From: UBA6544 sp049601975
GTDB taxonomy: Bacteria > Pseudomonadota > Alphaproteobacteria > UBA8366
DNA length: 64,000 nt
NCBI GenBank assembly: GCA_049601975.1
Contig: JBMYRC010000005.1
Span: forward strand, 6,603-70,602
Direction: 5' to 3'
Shown here one piece after another: positions 25,825-35,116 of this stretch. The position numbers and the translations under genes were made by a program. The notes under the pieces are model-generated. The model ran no database searches, was not told the origin of the DNA, and worked only from the letters and a program-made list of their open reading frames with translations. Numbering within the stretch: the stretch's first letter is position 1; each line of letters begins with the position of its first letter.

Positions 25825-26964
25825 ATGGAAGACCGTGTTTACCTGACCGCAAGGTAAGCCGCAGCGGAACTAAACGTCAGCCGCGCGACCCTCTACGCCT
25901 ATGTCTCGCGCGGTATGGTTCACTCGGAGCCGTCAGAGAACGGTCGAAGCCACTTGTACCGAGCGGAAGACGTCCGTGCTTTGCGAGCACGGAAGACCCC
26001 ACAACAGGGGCAGGAAAATGTTGCGCGGCAATCGCTCAGTTTCGAAGAGCCGGTGCTGGACAGCGCCATCGCCTTGATCGCGGATGGAAGGGTGTATTAT
26101 CGGGGTCGCGATGCTGTTGCACTGGCGCGCTCGGCACGTTTCGAACAGGTGTCTAACCTCCTCTGGCAGCGCCATGACGAAGACCCATTTTCCCAACCCA
26201 TGCTGGAGATAGAACCACCTGGAGGATTAGCGCCTTTGCCCCAGGCGATCAGCATGTTGTCGATCGCAGGTGAGCGCGACCTGAAGGGGCTGAACTTGTC
26301 GGAGCGTGGCATCGCGGAGACCGGCGCCCGGATTGTTCGCCTTCTTACTGCTGGGTTCTCAGGCCAACCAGTTTCTGACAGATCTATACACGAACAATTG
26401 GCGCAGGCCTGGCGGCTAGATGATGCCGGGGCGGATATCATTCGTGCGGCATTGATGCTCACAGCGGATCACGAGCTCAATACATCAGCCTTCACCGTCC
26501 GCTGCGTCGCTTCCATCCGCGCCACTCCCTACGCGGCCATCGGCGCAGGACTGTGCGCATTACAAGGTCCGCGACATGGTGGCCTCACAGCACAGGTCAT
26601 CGCCTTCCTCTCGGAAATCGCGGCAGCCGCTTCTCCGAAGGAAGCGGTGATGGCTCGTCTCAAACGAGGTCAGCAATTGCCGGGTTTTGGACATCCGCTC
26701 TATCCGGAAACCGATCCACGCGCGACGGCTATTCTATCGACTATTGAACGCAACTTCTGTTGGATTCCGGCTCTAGATCTGGCGCATCAAATATTGGAGG
26801 CTGCGAAGGAAGCCATCGGACTAGCGCCAAATGTCGATTTTGCCTTGGCTACTTTGGTGCGCGCGTTGTCATTCCCAGAGACCAGCCCTTTCGCGATCTT
26901 CACTATCGGCCGAAGCGCAGGATGGTTGGCGCATGCACAAGAACATACCGCTTACCCGAATTAA
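25825..26964 (+). pseudogene. HTH-citrate synthase family gene with early in-frame stop
   Basis: The ATG at 25825 opens MEDRVYLTAR, then TAA at 25855-25857, then AAAELNVSRATLYAYVSRGM in the same frame. This is a MerR/excisionase-like helix-turn-helix whose Glu codon (GAA) has become TAA at codon 11. The rest (349 codons from the ATG at 25915) is intact: LQGPRHGGLTAQV, LPGFGHPLYPETDPRA and APNVDFALATLVRAL carry the catalytic His, His and Asp of citrate synthase. Proteins with this N-terminal DNA-binding-like domain plus citrate synthase domain are known in Alphaproteobacteria. Restart at 25915 could still make the enzyme domain without the complete HTH, but no ribosome site is seen there. Confidence 0.8.
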
Positions 26965-27009
26965 TCCGGCCTCGGGCGCGCTATGTCGGGGACGAACCAC
27001 AGACTGGGG

Positions 27010-28032
27010 TTAGCCGCCCGATCTCGTGAGTGGCTGATAGAGGCCCTTGATCTCCGCCTTTGTGCGAGCCAACGCATAGACCGTGTCGATAGTCGGTGTC
27101 GCAACGCCCGCCATCTCTCCCATTTCCCTAACCGCTCCCACAATCGGATCAAGCTCCAAGGTTCGACCTGACTGGTAGTCCTGCAGCATGGAAGTCGGTA
27201 CATCGCCGAGATTACGGAAATACTCAATTCGACGCTCAATCCCTTCCACCAACGCAGTTTCATCCGCCGCCAGTTCGACGCCATATGCGGCGGCCACTGC
27301 GACGGACTCACGCATCATTTTCGCCATTGTCGCGCGGATATCCGGGTCGCTGCCCAGAACCGAGCAACTCCCTTCCGCGATGGCACTGATAGAGTTCCCG
27401 GAAAGATTACCCCACAGCTTAATCCAAAGATCTCGTCGGATATCGTCGGAGATTGGCGCATCGAAGCCTGCGCCCGTCAGAAGCTCAGAGATTACTTCCG
27501 CCCGCGCGCTCGAACCTCCGGTCGGTTCACCGAGTGCAAATTCCGCTTCCTTCCCGTGATTCTGAACAATCCCAGGTGCGGGCGACGTATTCATAACATA
27601 CACGATACACCCCAACACCCGCTCGACACCGAGCCCGCTCCACGCCTTACCACCTGGATCGACCGCATCTAGATGGCGTTTTCCGCCATCGTTCGGAATT
27701 CCATGGAAGTACCAAAACGGAATGCCATTGATCATCGGAACGACGATGGTATTGGGTCCCAATAAGGGTGTGATTTGATCGATGGCACCGGGAATCGCAT
27801 GTGCTTTGGCGCCAATCAGGACGACGTCTTGTGGCCCCAGTGATACAGTATCGTCGGTTGCCACAAGATCATGATGGGATTCGTAATCGAGATCGATGAG
27901 CTTGAGGCCGTTTTGCCGATACGCCGCAAGACGCTCGCCACGCGCAATAAGGACCGGCGCCTGGCACGCCCGCGCCAACCGTCCAGCCACAAAGCCAGCA
28001 ACCGCACCCACACCGAATATCGCAATTTTCAT
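27010..28032 (-). CDS. panE: 2-dehydropantoate 2-reductase family protein
   Basis: A 340-residue ketopantoate reductase-like protein starting MKIAIFGVGAVAGFVAGRLA (Rossmann GxGxxxG). The conserved KAHAIPGAIDQI Lys region, MINGIPFWYFHG and the LWIKLWGNLSGNSISAIAEG segment with the catalytic Lys are present. PanE makes pantoate for CoA synthesis using NADPH. At 340 aa it is longer than typical PanE (~300), and the family also includes reductases of other 2-keto acids. It lies 15 bases behind aapP on the same strand, an uncommon neighbour for panE, so the biosynthetic role is plausible rather than proven. Confidence 0.78.
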   Translation of the reverse strand: MKIAIFGVGAVAGFVAGRLARACQAPVLIARGERLAAYRQNGLKLIDLDYESHHDLVATDDTVSLGPQDVVLIGAKAHAIPGAIDQITPLLGPNTIVVPMINGIPFWYFHGIPNDGGKRHLDAVDPGGKAWSGLGVERVLGCIVYVMNTSPAPGIVQNHGKEAEFALGEPTGGSSARAEVISELLTGAGFDAPISDDIRRDLWIKLWGNLSGNSISAIAEGSCSVLGSDPDIRATMAKMMRESVAVAAAYGVELAADETALVEGIERRIEYFRNLGDVPTSMLQDYQSGRTLELDPIVGAVREMGEMAGVATPTIDTVYALARTKAEIKGLYQPLTRSGG

Positions 28033-28047
28033 TCGCCGTATGGACCG

Positions 28048-28836
28048 CTAGTGCGACAGAATTTGGCTGAGGAAAAGTTTCGTGCGATCCGATTGCGGAT
28101 TGCCGAAGAATTCTTCCGGCTCATTCTGCTCCACGACCTGGCCGTCATCCATGAAGATCACCCGGTGCGCAACTTGACGGGCAAAGCCCATCTCGTGGGT
28201 CACCACCAACATCGTCATACCGGTCTCCGCGAGATCGACCATCACGTCGAGCACCTCTTTGATCATTTCCGGATCGAGGGCCGATGTGGGTTCATCGAAC
28301 AACATGATCTTCGGCCTCATACAAAGAGAGCGCGCGATGGCGACACGTTGTTGCTGACCGCCGGACAATTGCCCTGGAAACTTTAGGGCCTGCTCCGGAA
28401 TTTTAACCCGCGTGAGATATTCCATCGCAATTTCTTCGGCTTCCGCCTTCGGCGTCTTGCGAACCCAAATCGGTGCCAGGGTACAATTCTCTAAGACCGT
28501 CAGATGCGGAAACAAATTGAAGTGCTGGAACACCATGCCGACTTCCCGGCGCACACTATCAATCTGCTTGAGATCGTCCGTCAGCTCTATCTCGTCAACG
28601 ATGATCGAGCCCTGTTGGTGCTCTTCCAGCCGGTTAATGCAGCGGATCAAAGTCGATTTACCGGAGCCCGACGGCCCACAAATTACGATCCGTTCGCCCC
28701 GGTAAACCGTCAGATCAATATCGCGCAGCACGTGGAACTGGCCGAACCATTTGTTCATGCCATTGATTTGGATGACCCGCTCATCCGAGAGTTCGGAGAC
28801 GCTCCGCGCGCGCACTTCGCTAGTGTTTTCACTCAT
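28048..28836 (-). CDS. aapP: General L-amino acid ABC transporter ATPase AapP
   Basis: A 262-residue ABC ATPase. Walker A GPSGSGKSTLIRC near residue 54, the signature LSGGQQQRVAIARSL near 159 and Walker B IMLFDEPTSALDPE near 180 are intact, with the H-loop in VVTHEMGFAR. It is closest to polar amino-acid uptake ATPases. GAGGAG precedes the ATG, and the gene is the last of the aapJQMP set. A role in importing a broad range of L-amino acids is inferred from operon structure. Confidence 0.93.
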   Translation of the reverse strand: MSENTSEVRARSVSELSDERVIQINGMNKWFGQFHVLRDIDLTVYRGERIVICGPSGSGKSTLIRCINRLEEHQQGSIIVDEIELTDDLKQIDSVRREVGMVFQHFNLFPHLTVLENCTLAPIWVRKTPKAEAEEIAMEYLTRVKIPEQALKFPGQLSGGQQQRVAIARSLCMRPKIMLFDEPTSALDPEMIKEVLDVMVDLAETGMTMLVVTHEMGFARQVAHRVIFMDDGQVVEQNEPEEFFGNPQSDRTKLFLSQILSH

Positions 28837-28851
28837 GTGAGTTCTCCTCGC

Positions 28852-29979
28852 TCAACGGTGACCGGTATCGAGCTTACGCTCGAGCCAGAGGCTGTATCGC
28901 GACATGCTGAAACAGAAGACAAAATATATGATGGCTACAAAGATATAAGCTTCGTGCTCGAGCCCAAGCCATTTCGCATCGGTCACCGACGCCTTGGCGA
29001 CGAGCAACAGATCGAAGAGCCCAATGATTGAAACGAGGGCCGTATCCTTAAAGAGGCCAATAAACGTATTGACGATCCCTGGGATAACGATCTTCAGCGC
29101 CTGCGGCAAAATGATCAGTCGCATACTTTGCCAATAATTCAGTCCAAGTGCTTGTGCAGCCTCGTTCTGTCCTTTCGGTAAGGCCTGTAACCCGCCGCGA
29201 ACGACTTCCGCCATATAGGCGGATGAGAACATCGTGAACCCGATCAAGGCGCGCATCAGTTCGTTGAAGTTGACGCCTTCCGGTGCGAAGAGCGGCAACA
29301 TGAAAGACGCCATAAACAAGACCGTGATCAACGGCACCGCCCGCCACAGCTCGATGAAGGCGATACAGATCGTCCTGATAATCGGCATTTCGGAGCGCCG
29401 CCCAAGCGCCAATAGAATACCCAAGGGCAAAGAGAACAAGATCGCGACGGATGCCAACACTAAGGTCAACGCTAATCCGCCCCATTTATCCGTCGGTACA
29501 ATTGGCAATCCGAAGGCGCCGTACATCAGCACATAAGCAATGATCGGGAAGATGGCGACAATAAAGACCGCAGCATATGCTCTACCGGGGACCCGGTCCG
29601 ACAAGATTGGAAGCAAGTTCAGACAGAACAAGACAAAAGTCAGATTTACCCGCCAACGCTCTGCTTCCGGATAGAAACCGTAGATGAACTGTCCGAACCT
29701 ATTGGGAATAATAGCCCAACATGCACCTTCGATTCCCTTGCAATCCAGATTACTATTTCCGGTCCAAACCGATGACAGGAATACCCAATCGATCAACGGC
29801 GGTAGAACCGTATACAAAAGATAAAGACTCAATATGGTCAAAAAGGCGTTCAGTGGAGAAGAAAATAGATTCTCACGAAGCCATCCTATAACACCCGCTG
29901 TTGAAAGCGGCGGCGGGGCTTGCGGAATGTGCTTCTCACGAACGAACACACGGTTAGGAAGGTTTGTTGTATCGCTCAT
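28852..29979 (-). CDS. aapM: Amino acid ABC transporter permease AapM
   Basis: A 375-residue inner-membrane permease with an unusually long N-terminal part containing a periplasmic loop (residues ~65-110) before the ABC permease core, as typical of AapM. The core carries the HisM-type EAA region ALGLNYWQSMRLIILPQALKIVIPG near residue 290. About eight hydrophobic segments are seen. GAGGTG lies before the ATG, and only four bases separate it from the aapQ stop. It forms the heterodimeric channel with AapQ. Confidence 0.92.
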   Translation of the reverse strand: MSDTTNLPNRVFVREKHIPQAPPPLSTAGVIGWLRENLFSSPLNAFLTILSLYLLYTVLPPLIDWVFLSSVWTGNSNLDCKGIEGACWAIIPNRFGQFIYGFYPEAERWRVNLTFVLFCLNLLPILSDRVPGRAYAAVFIVAIFPIIAYVLMYGAFGLPIVPTDKWGGLALTLVLASVAILFSLPLGILLALGRRSEMPIIRTICIAFIELWRAVPLITVLFMASFMLPLFAPEGVNFNELMRALIGFTMFSSAYMAEVVRGGLQALPKGQNEAAQALGLNYWQSMRLIILPQALKIVIPGIVNTFIGLFKDTALVSIIGLFDLLLVAKASVTDAKWLGLEHEAYIFVAIIYFVFCFSMSRYSLWLERKLDTGHR

Positions 29980-29983
29980 GGCA

Positions 29984-31183
29984 TCACCTCTCCACCAGCG
30001 AGATTTGTCTGTTATACCAGTTCATATATAGCGAGATCAGCAGGCTGAAGGTCAGATAGACCAACATACACATCGCGATAATCTCCAATGCCTGGCCGGT
30101 CTGATTGAGCGATATTCCGCCGAAGACGTTGAACAGGTCGGCGTAGCCAATGGCGATGCCAAGCGAAGAATTCTTGGTCAGATTGAGATACTGACTGATC
30201 AGCGGCGGAACGATGACGCGCAGCGCCTGCGGAATGATTACAAGTCGCAAGGTCGGCCCTTGGCGTAAGCCCAAAGCATGCGCCGCCTCCGATTGACCGT
30301 GAGCAATCGCCAAAATTCCAGACCGCACAATCTCGGCGATAAATGCCGAAGTGTAGATCGTCAACGCGGCTAAGGCAGAGAACAGTTCAATCGGTATTTC
30401 CAACCCACCCGTGAACCGAAACCGACCCAGCGTCGCATATTCCCAAGCCAACGGGAAACCGAGAATCGCAGATACGAGAAGCGGAAAACCGATGAGAATA
30501 GCAAGAGCCGTCCAAAGAACAGGAAACTGCTGGCCGGTCGCTTCTTGCCGTTTACGAGCCCAGCCTTTTATGTATCCGATCGCCGCAATCGCAATGAAGA
30601 CAGAAGTCACTAAATACATAAAGCCGGATTCGGGTACCGGGTTCGGGCCTGTGAGGCCACGGTTGTGGATATAGAAGGTATCGAGAATTGGAAAGGACTC
30701 GCGCACCAGCGGCAAGGATTGGAACACCGCGAAATGCCAGAAGAGAAACTGCAGCAGCAGTGGTACGTTTCTAATCGTCTCGATATAAACCCCAACAAGC
30801 CGAGATATCAGCCAGTTCTTGGACAATCTCAATACGCCGAGAACGAATCCGATGATCGTTGCCAGAACAATCCCCATTATCGAAATCAGGAATGTGTTGA
30901 GCAGGCCAACGACAAAAACCGCACCGTGTGTCGACCCGCCTTCGACCGAGTACGGAATCAAGGTCAACGGAATTTCAAAACCTGCAGGATTATCAAGAAA
31001 GTCGAAGCCGGCCTTAATGCCACGCTTCTCGAGATTCTGCATCGTATTTAAAACGATGAAGACGATTACGCCGGCCAGCGCGAGAACGAACGCCGCCTGA
31101 AAAATGAATGCTCGTACTTTGGGATCGTACCACCAGCGAATACCGCCGGTACCACTCCCGCCCGCTTTTACATCAACCGCCAT
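29984..31183 (-). CDS. aapQ: Amino acid ABC transporter permease AapQ
   Basis: A 399-residue permease, the length of AapQ proteins. One N-terminal membrane helix (residues ~28-46) and a periplasmic stretch precede the core helices. The coupling loop ALGLRQGPTLRLVIIPQALRVIVPP is near residue 310. The ATG at 31183 follows a GGGGGCT-type site. It is separated from the binding-protein gene aapJ by a 130-base gap holding a long hairpin, so it is probably made in smaller amount than AapJ. Confidence 0.92.
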   Translation of the reverse strand: MAVDVKAGGSGTGGIRWWYDPKVRAFIFQAAFVLALAGVIVFIVLNTMQNLEKRGIKAGFDFLDNPAGFEIPLTLIPYSVEGGSTHGAVFVVGLLNTFLISIMGIVLATIIGFVLGVLRLSKNWLISRLVGVYIETIRNVPLLLQFLFWHFAVFQSLPLVRESFPILDTFYIHNRGLTGPNPVPESGFMYLVTSVFIAIAAIGYIKGWARKRQEATGQQFPVLWTALAILIGFPLLVSAILGFPLAWEYATLGRFRFTGGLEIPIELFSALAALTIYTSAFIAEIVRSGILAIAHGQSEAAHALGLRQGPTLRLVIIPQALRVIVPPLISQYLNLTKNSSLGIAIGYADLFNVFGGISLNQTGQALEIIAMCMLVYLTFSLLISLYMNWYNRQISLVER

Positions 31184-31245
31184 GCCGAGCCCCCACTCTT
31201 AATCAATTGCAGCGCGGAAGTTTTACTTTTCTTATTGGAACGCAT

Positions 31246-31278
31246 CGCCCGACCTGCCGCAATGCGACGGGCCGGGCG
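31246..31278 (-). promoter_or_regulatory. Long intercistronic hairpin between aapJ and aapQ
   Basis: The arms at 31246-31260 and 31264-31278 are 15 bases each and pair with one mismatch and G-U pairs around an AAT loop. No T run follows on the minus strand. It is most likely an RNA-stabilising or partial-termination element that raises binding-protein mRNA over permease mRNA, a common design in binding-protein operons. Confidence 0.65.
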
Positions 31279-31312
31279 TGTGTTCGTTAGCCGAATTAAA
31301 TAAGCTTTCGGA

Positions 31313-32338
31313 TCAACGGAACGGAGCTGCGTAGATGATGCCGCCCTTAGTCCAAAGATTGTTCACGCCGCGATCGAGACCGATCGGCGTGTTCGGGCCG
31401 ATATGACGATCATAGATCTCGCCATAATTACCGACCGCTTTAATGACCTGATAGGCCCAATCCTTGTTTAGGCCGAGGAAGCTACCGAAGTCGCCTTCTT
31501 CACCGAGGAGACGCTTGATCTCCGGATTGTCAGAGGATTTCATTTGATCGACATTGCCTTGCGTCACACCGAGTTCTTCCGCGACGACCAACGCATTGCG
31601 AACCCAACGTGCGATATCACCCCAAGTGTTATCGCCGTGGCGCACGACCGGGCCGAGCGGCTCTTTTGAGATAATTTCCGGTAGGACCATATGCGCATCT
31701 GGGTCTTTCAGAACCGAACGTTGTGCTGCAAGACCGGAGCGATCCGTCGTGTAAACGTCGCAACGATTTGCCGCATAGTTCTGACGGGCTTCCGCGGCGT
31801 CTTCGACAACGACGGATTTGAACTTCATCTTATTCGCACGGAAGTAATCCGCGAGATTGAGCTCGGTCGTCGTACCGGTCTGGATGCAGACCGAAGCGTC
31901 GTTGAGTTCCTTGGCGCTCTTCACACCGAGGTCTTTGCGAGCGATAAAGCCCTGACCATCGTAATATGTGACACCGACGAATTCGAAGCCGAGATTCACA
32001 TCACGTTTGAATGTCCACGTCGTATTGCGGGACAGAATATCGATCTCGCCAGATTGCAATGCCGGGAACCGGGTCTTACCGGTCAACGGCTTATAAGTGA
32101 CCTTATCAGGATCGGCAAAAACCGCTGCACTCATTGCACGGCAATAGTCGACGTCAAAACCTTTGAAGACACCCTTATCATCAGGCGCTGCGAAGCCGGC
32201 AAGACCTGTATTAACACCGCAGACCAGCTGCCCCCGTTTTTTAACACTATCTAATGTCGGGCTAGCCGCAGCGGCAGAACCCGCCGAGACCGCAACCGCC
32301 GCAACCGCGCCAAGCGCGGAAAGCACGAAACGATTCAT
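31313..32338 (-). CDS. aapJ: Amino acid ABC transporter substrate-binding protein AapJ
   Basis: A 341-residue periplasmic binding protein. The start at 32338 (MNRFVLSALGAVAAVAVSAG) gives a clean Sec signal peptide cut after an AAA motif near residue 26; GGGAG lies eight bases before it, so the 16-residue longer reading is rejected. Mature features are LDSVKKRGQLVCGVNTGLAGF and GFDVDYCRAMSAAVF, the general L-amino acid binding family pattern. It is first in the aapJQMP operon. The long AT-rich leader with an eight-T run (minus strand) upstream suggests its own promoter region, but I cannot fix the boxes. Confidence 0.94.
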   Translation of the reverse strand: MNRFVLSALGAVAAVAVSAGSAAAASPTLDSVKKRGQLVCGVNTGLAGFAAPDDKGVFKGFDVDYCRAMSAAVFADPDKVTYKPLTGKTRFPALQSGEIDILSRNTTWTFKRDVNLGFEFVGVTYYDGQGFIARKDLGVKSAKELNDASVCIQTGTTTELNLADYFRANKMKFKSVVVEDAAEARQNYAANRCDVYTTDRSGLAAQRSVLKDPDAHMVLPEIISKEPLGPVVRHGDNTWGDIARWVRNALVVAEELGVTQGNVDQMKSSDNPEIKRLLGEEGDFGSFLGLNKDWAYQVIKAVGNYGEIYDRHIGPNTPIGLDRGVNNLWTKGGIIYAAPFR

Positions 32339-32563
32339 TATTTGAACTCCCTGTTTAATTTTCCCGTTCCTACGAACGATGAACACCGAAAGATAATTCT
32401 ATCGGTATCGCAAGTTTCCGAAAAAAAATTACACGGTGATTTCATCCGTCACAAGGCTGTCGCGCCACCAGGACTGCGCAATTACGGTTAATGGCATTCT
32501 ACGTATCAATGAGTTAGTGTTAGACCCAACATGCAACTAAATGCGGCAAAGAGGCAAAATAGA

Positions 32564-33682
32564 ATGAATGACTCTGGACCGAAAACTTGGTCGGATGCTA
32601 CGTGGGATGTGATTGACCCGAGCATCGTCGGCATGGATTCCGAAGCCCTTGGGGCAACCGTCGAGTTTCACCGCGACGAGGAAGCCGACGCGGACCGCAG
32701 TTTATCCAAAGGTCTTCTGTCCGTGGCGGGTAACGCTGAGCCCGAACAATGGGCAGTCCTCCTGGGCCCGACAAAACCACGCGGCGATCCTAACGGTTTG
32801 GTGCTACGTCACGGGAAGCTCGCCGCATCTTGGGGTGATACGGAACGCGTCGACATGACCTTCAGCGCAACGAAAAGTTATCTCGCCGTCCTTACTGGGT
32901 TCGCCGTAGAGAAAGGGTTGATTAAGAACATCGATGAACCGATGCGAAATTACGCCCTCGATGATGGGTTCGAGTCGACGCAGAACCGCGACATCACCTG
33001 GCGTCATCTCCTGCAGCAAGCCAGCGAATGGGAAGGCACGTTGTGGGACAAACCCGACCTGGTCGACCGAAACAGAGTCGTCGGTGCCGGTGCGGACAAT
33101 TCGAAGAAAGGCACGCACCGTGATCTGCAAAAACCCGGTACGTTTTACGAATACAACGACGTACGGGTGAACCGGCTGGCCTTATCCTTGATGCAGGTCT
33201 TCCGTCGGCCGCTGCCTGAAGTGCTGAAGGAATCCATCATGGATCCCATTGGTGCCAGCGATACCTGGGAATGGCACGGTTACGAGAATTCATGGGTGAA
33301 AATCGACGGCAAGCAAATGCAATCGGTCCCAGGTGGCGCGCATTGGGGCGGCGGATTATGGATTTCCAGCCGCGATCACGCACGGTTCGGATCGCTCATT
33401 CTCAATCATGGGCGATGGGGCAGTCAGCGGATCATGGGCGAAGGTTGGGTCGACGCTCTGTGCGAGCCGTCTCCGTGCAATCCCAATTACGGTTTCATGT
33501 GGTGGCTCAATACCGGGCGCACTCTCTTTCCAAGTGCTCCGGCATCCAGTTTCTTCGCTCTTGGTGCGGGTCAGAACATCGTCTGGCTCGACCGCGAACT
33601 TGATCTCGTCGCCGTTTTCCGTTGGATCAAACAAAAAAGCACGGACGGCCTGATCGGCAAGGTCATGGAAGCTATAAAATAG
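32564..33682 (+). CDS. Serine hydrolase, beta-lactamase/class C family
   Basis: A ~372-residue penicillin-binding-protein-like serine hydrolase. The S-x-x-K motif is in MTFSATKSYLAV (Ser near residue 101), the Tyr-x-Asn-like motif in FYEYNDVRVN, and a late W-W/LGAGQN segment stands in place of the KTG strand. There is no signal peptide, so a cytoplasmic esterase-like role is more likely than peptidoglycan or beta-lactam hydrolysis. I favour the ATG at 32564 (MNDSGPKTWSD) over that at 32531. It is divergent from aapJ across 225 bases. Confidence 0.85.
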   Translation: MNDSGPKTWSDATWDVIDPSIVGMDSEALGATVEFHRDEEADADRSLSKGLLSVAGNAEPEQWAVLLGPTKPRGDPNGLVLRHGKLAASWGDTERVDMTFSATKSYLAVLTGFAVEKGLIKNIDEPMRNYALDDGFESTQNRDITWRHLLQQASEWEGTLWDKPDLVDRNRVVGAGADNSKKGTHRDLQKPGTFYEYNDVRVNRLALSLMQVFRRPLPEVLKESIMDPIGASDTWEWHGYENSWVKIDGKQMQSVPGGAHWGGGLWISSRDHARFGSLILNHGRWGSQRIMGEGWVDALCEPSPCNPNYGFMWWLNTGRTLFPSAPASSFFALGAGQNIVWLDRELDLVAVFRWIKQKSTDGLIGKVMEAIK

Positions 33683-33810
33683 TCGCCGTCCACCTGAACA
33701 CATAGCATTGCCAAGTCGCCCTTTCAGAGGATTTAATGACAGCGTCTCGTTCGTACGCGGCATCGAATTTGCGCTTGAAACCACAAAATTGATCAAGGCG
33801 ATATACGAAA

Positions 33811-35094
33811 ATGCTTGGTTGGGTTTTAGGGAAGCGGCGACGCAAGAAGCGTAAGAAAAAGCCGAAAGGGAAACGGCCAAGTTACGATCAGGCAAAGATC
33901 ATCCTTGAGAATGGCGATGTCGCGGATCGGCGCGACCTCGCTATGCATGAAGATATCGAGCCGGAAATTCTATATTTCCTCGCCAATGACAAAGATCCCC
34001 TAGTTCGCCGCGAAATTGCCGATAATGACGGAACGCCCCTGCAAGCCGATATTATCCTGGCAAAGGATCCGGACGAAGAAGTCCGCAAGGAGGTCGCCCA
34101 CAAACTTGGGCGTCTATTGCCGGACATTTCAGCCGATCAACAAGACAAGCTATCGAAGATGGCGCTCGATATTCTCGACACTTTGGCGCGCGATCAGATG
34201 CGAGACGTCCGCGCCATCGTCTCCGATGAAATCAAACACGCTCGAAATGTTCCGAAGAACGTTGTGCGCCGTTTGGCGGAAGATGCGGAATCCGTCGTCT
34301 CGGCCCCTGTTCTCGAATACTCACCGCTATTGAGCGATAAGGATTTGCTTGAAATCGTGGCATTGGGAATAGAGAGCGGCGCGATGACATCGATCGCCAA
34401 GCGCAAGGAGCTCCCGCAAGAAGTGGCCGACGCCATCATCGTAAGCGGTGACGATAACGCCATACCCGAGCTGTTGGAAAATAAGAGCGCTAAGATCAGC
34501 GAGAAAACCATCGACATGATTGCAATCGAAGCGGAGGGTCATGAGGAATGGCATCCACCCCTTGTCAACCGCGATAACCTGCCAGTCAGAACCGTGCGCC
34601 GGATTGCAAGTTTCGTGAGTGCCGCGTTGTTCGAGCGCCTGATCGAAAACAACGATGTCGAAGAAAAGGCGGTTGACGAAATGCGAATGGAGGTTCGCAA
34701 ACGCATCGATTCCAACGAACTTCTGGACACGGAAACCGACACCGCGAGAGAAAAAGCGACGGAACGCGCGGAGAAACTGTTCAAACAAGGGAAACTTACG
34801 GAAGACGTCGTCAAGAAAGCCATCGACGTCAACGACAGCCACTTCACCCGTTACGCAATATCCCATATGTCCGGTCTGCCGTCCGAAGTCGTGACGAAAA
34901 TGCTCGGCTCCGGTAGTGGCAAGGCCGTGACTTCCCTTTGTTGGAAAGCCGGCATGACGATGCGCATGGCGGTCCAGCTACAAAGAAAAGTCGCGAAGGT
35001 ACCCCCTAAGTCACTCCTCCGGTCACGGGGCGGAAATGAATACCCGCTTACGGTCGACGATATGGAATGGCAAATCGAATTCTACGAACACTAA
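33811..35094 (+). CDS. DUF2336 domain-containing protein
   Basis: A 427-residue alphaproteobacterial protein of unknown function. A strongly basic N-terminal stretch (GKRRRKKRKKKPKGKR, residues 7-22) precedes helical HEAT-like repeats in which each ~35-residue unit holds an alternating hydrophobic and charged pattern (EILYFLANDKDPLVRREIADND; LSKMALDILDTLARD). No catalytic motif is visible, so a scaffold or protein-binding role is likely. The basic head could bind nucleic acid or membrane lipid. It is a single gene between a serine hydrolase and a convergent SDR. Confidence 0.82.
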   Translation: MLGWVLGKRRRKKRKKKPKGKRPSYDQAKIILENGDVADRRDLAMHEDIEPEILYFLANDKDPLVRREIADNDGTPLQADIILAKDPDEEVRKEVAHKLGRLLPDISADQQDKLSKMALDILDTLARDQMRDVRAIVSDEIKHARNVPKNVVRRLAEDAESVVSAPVLEYSPLLSDKDLLEIVALGIESGAMTSIAKRKELPQEVADAIIVSGDDNAIPELLENKSAKISEKTIDMIAIEAEGHEEWHPPLVNRDNLPVRTVRRIASFVSAALFERLIENNDVEEKAVDEMRMEVRKRIDSNELLDTETDTAREKATERAEKLFKQGKLTEDVVKKAIDVNDSHFTRYAISHMSGLPSEVVTKMLGSGSGKAVTSLCWKAGMTMRMAVQLQRKVAKVPPKSLLRSRGGNEYPLTVDDMEWQIEFYEH

Positions 35095-35116
35095 CAAGCA
35101 AGGCCGAGCTTCCGTC

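Noticed and set aside
25050..25857. Selenocysteine or pyrrolysine recoding in the citrate synthase pair
   Set aside because: The stops are TAA and TAG at positions where Glu/Gln is expected, not at Cys or a known Pyl site; TAG also ends ordinary genes here.
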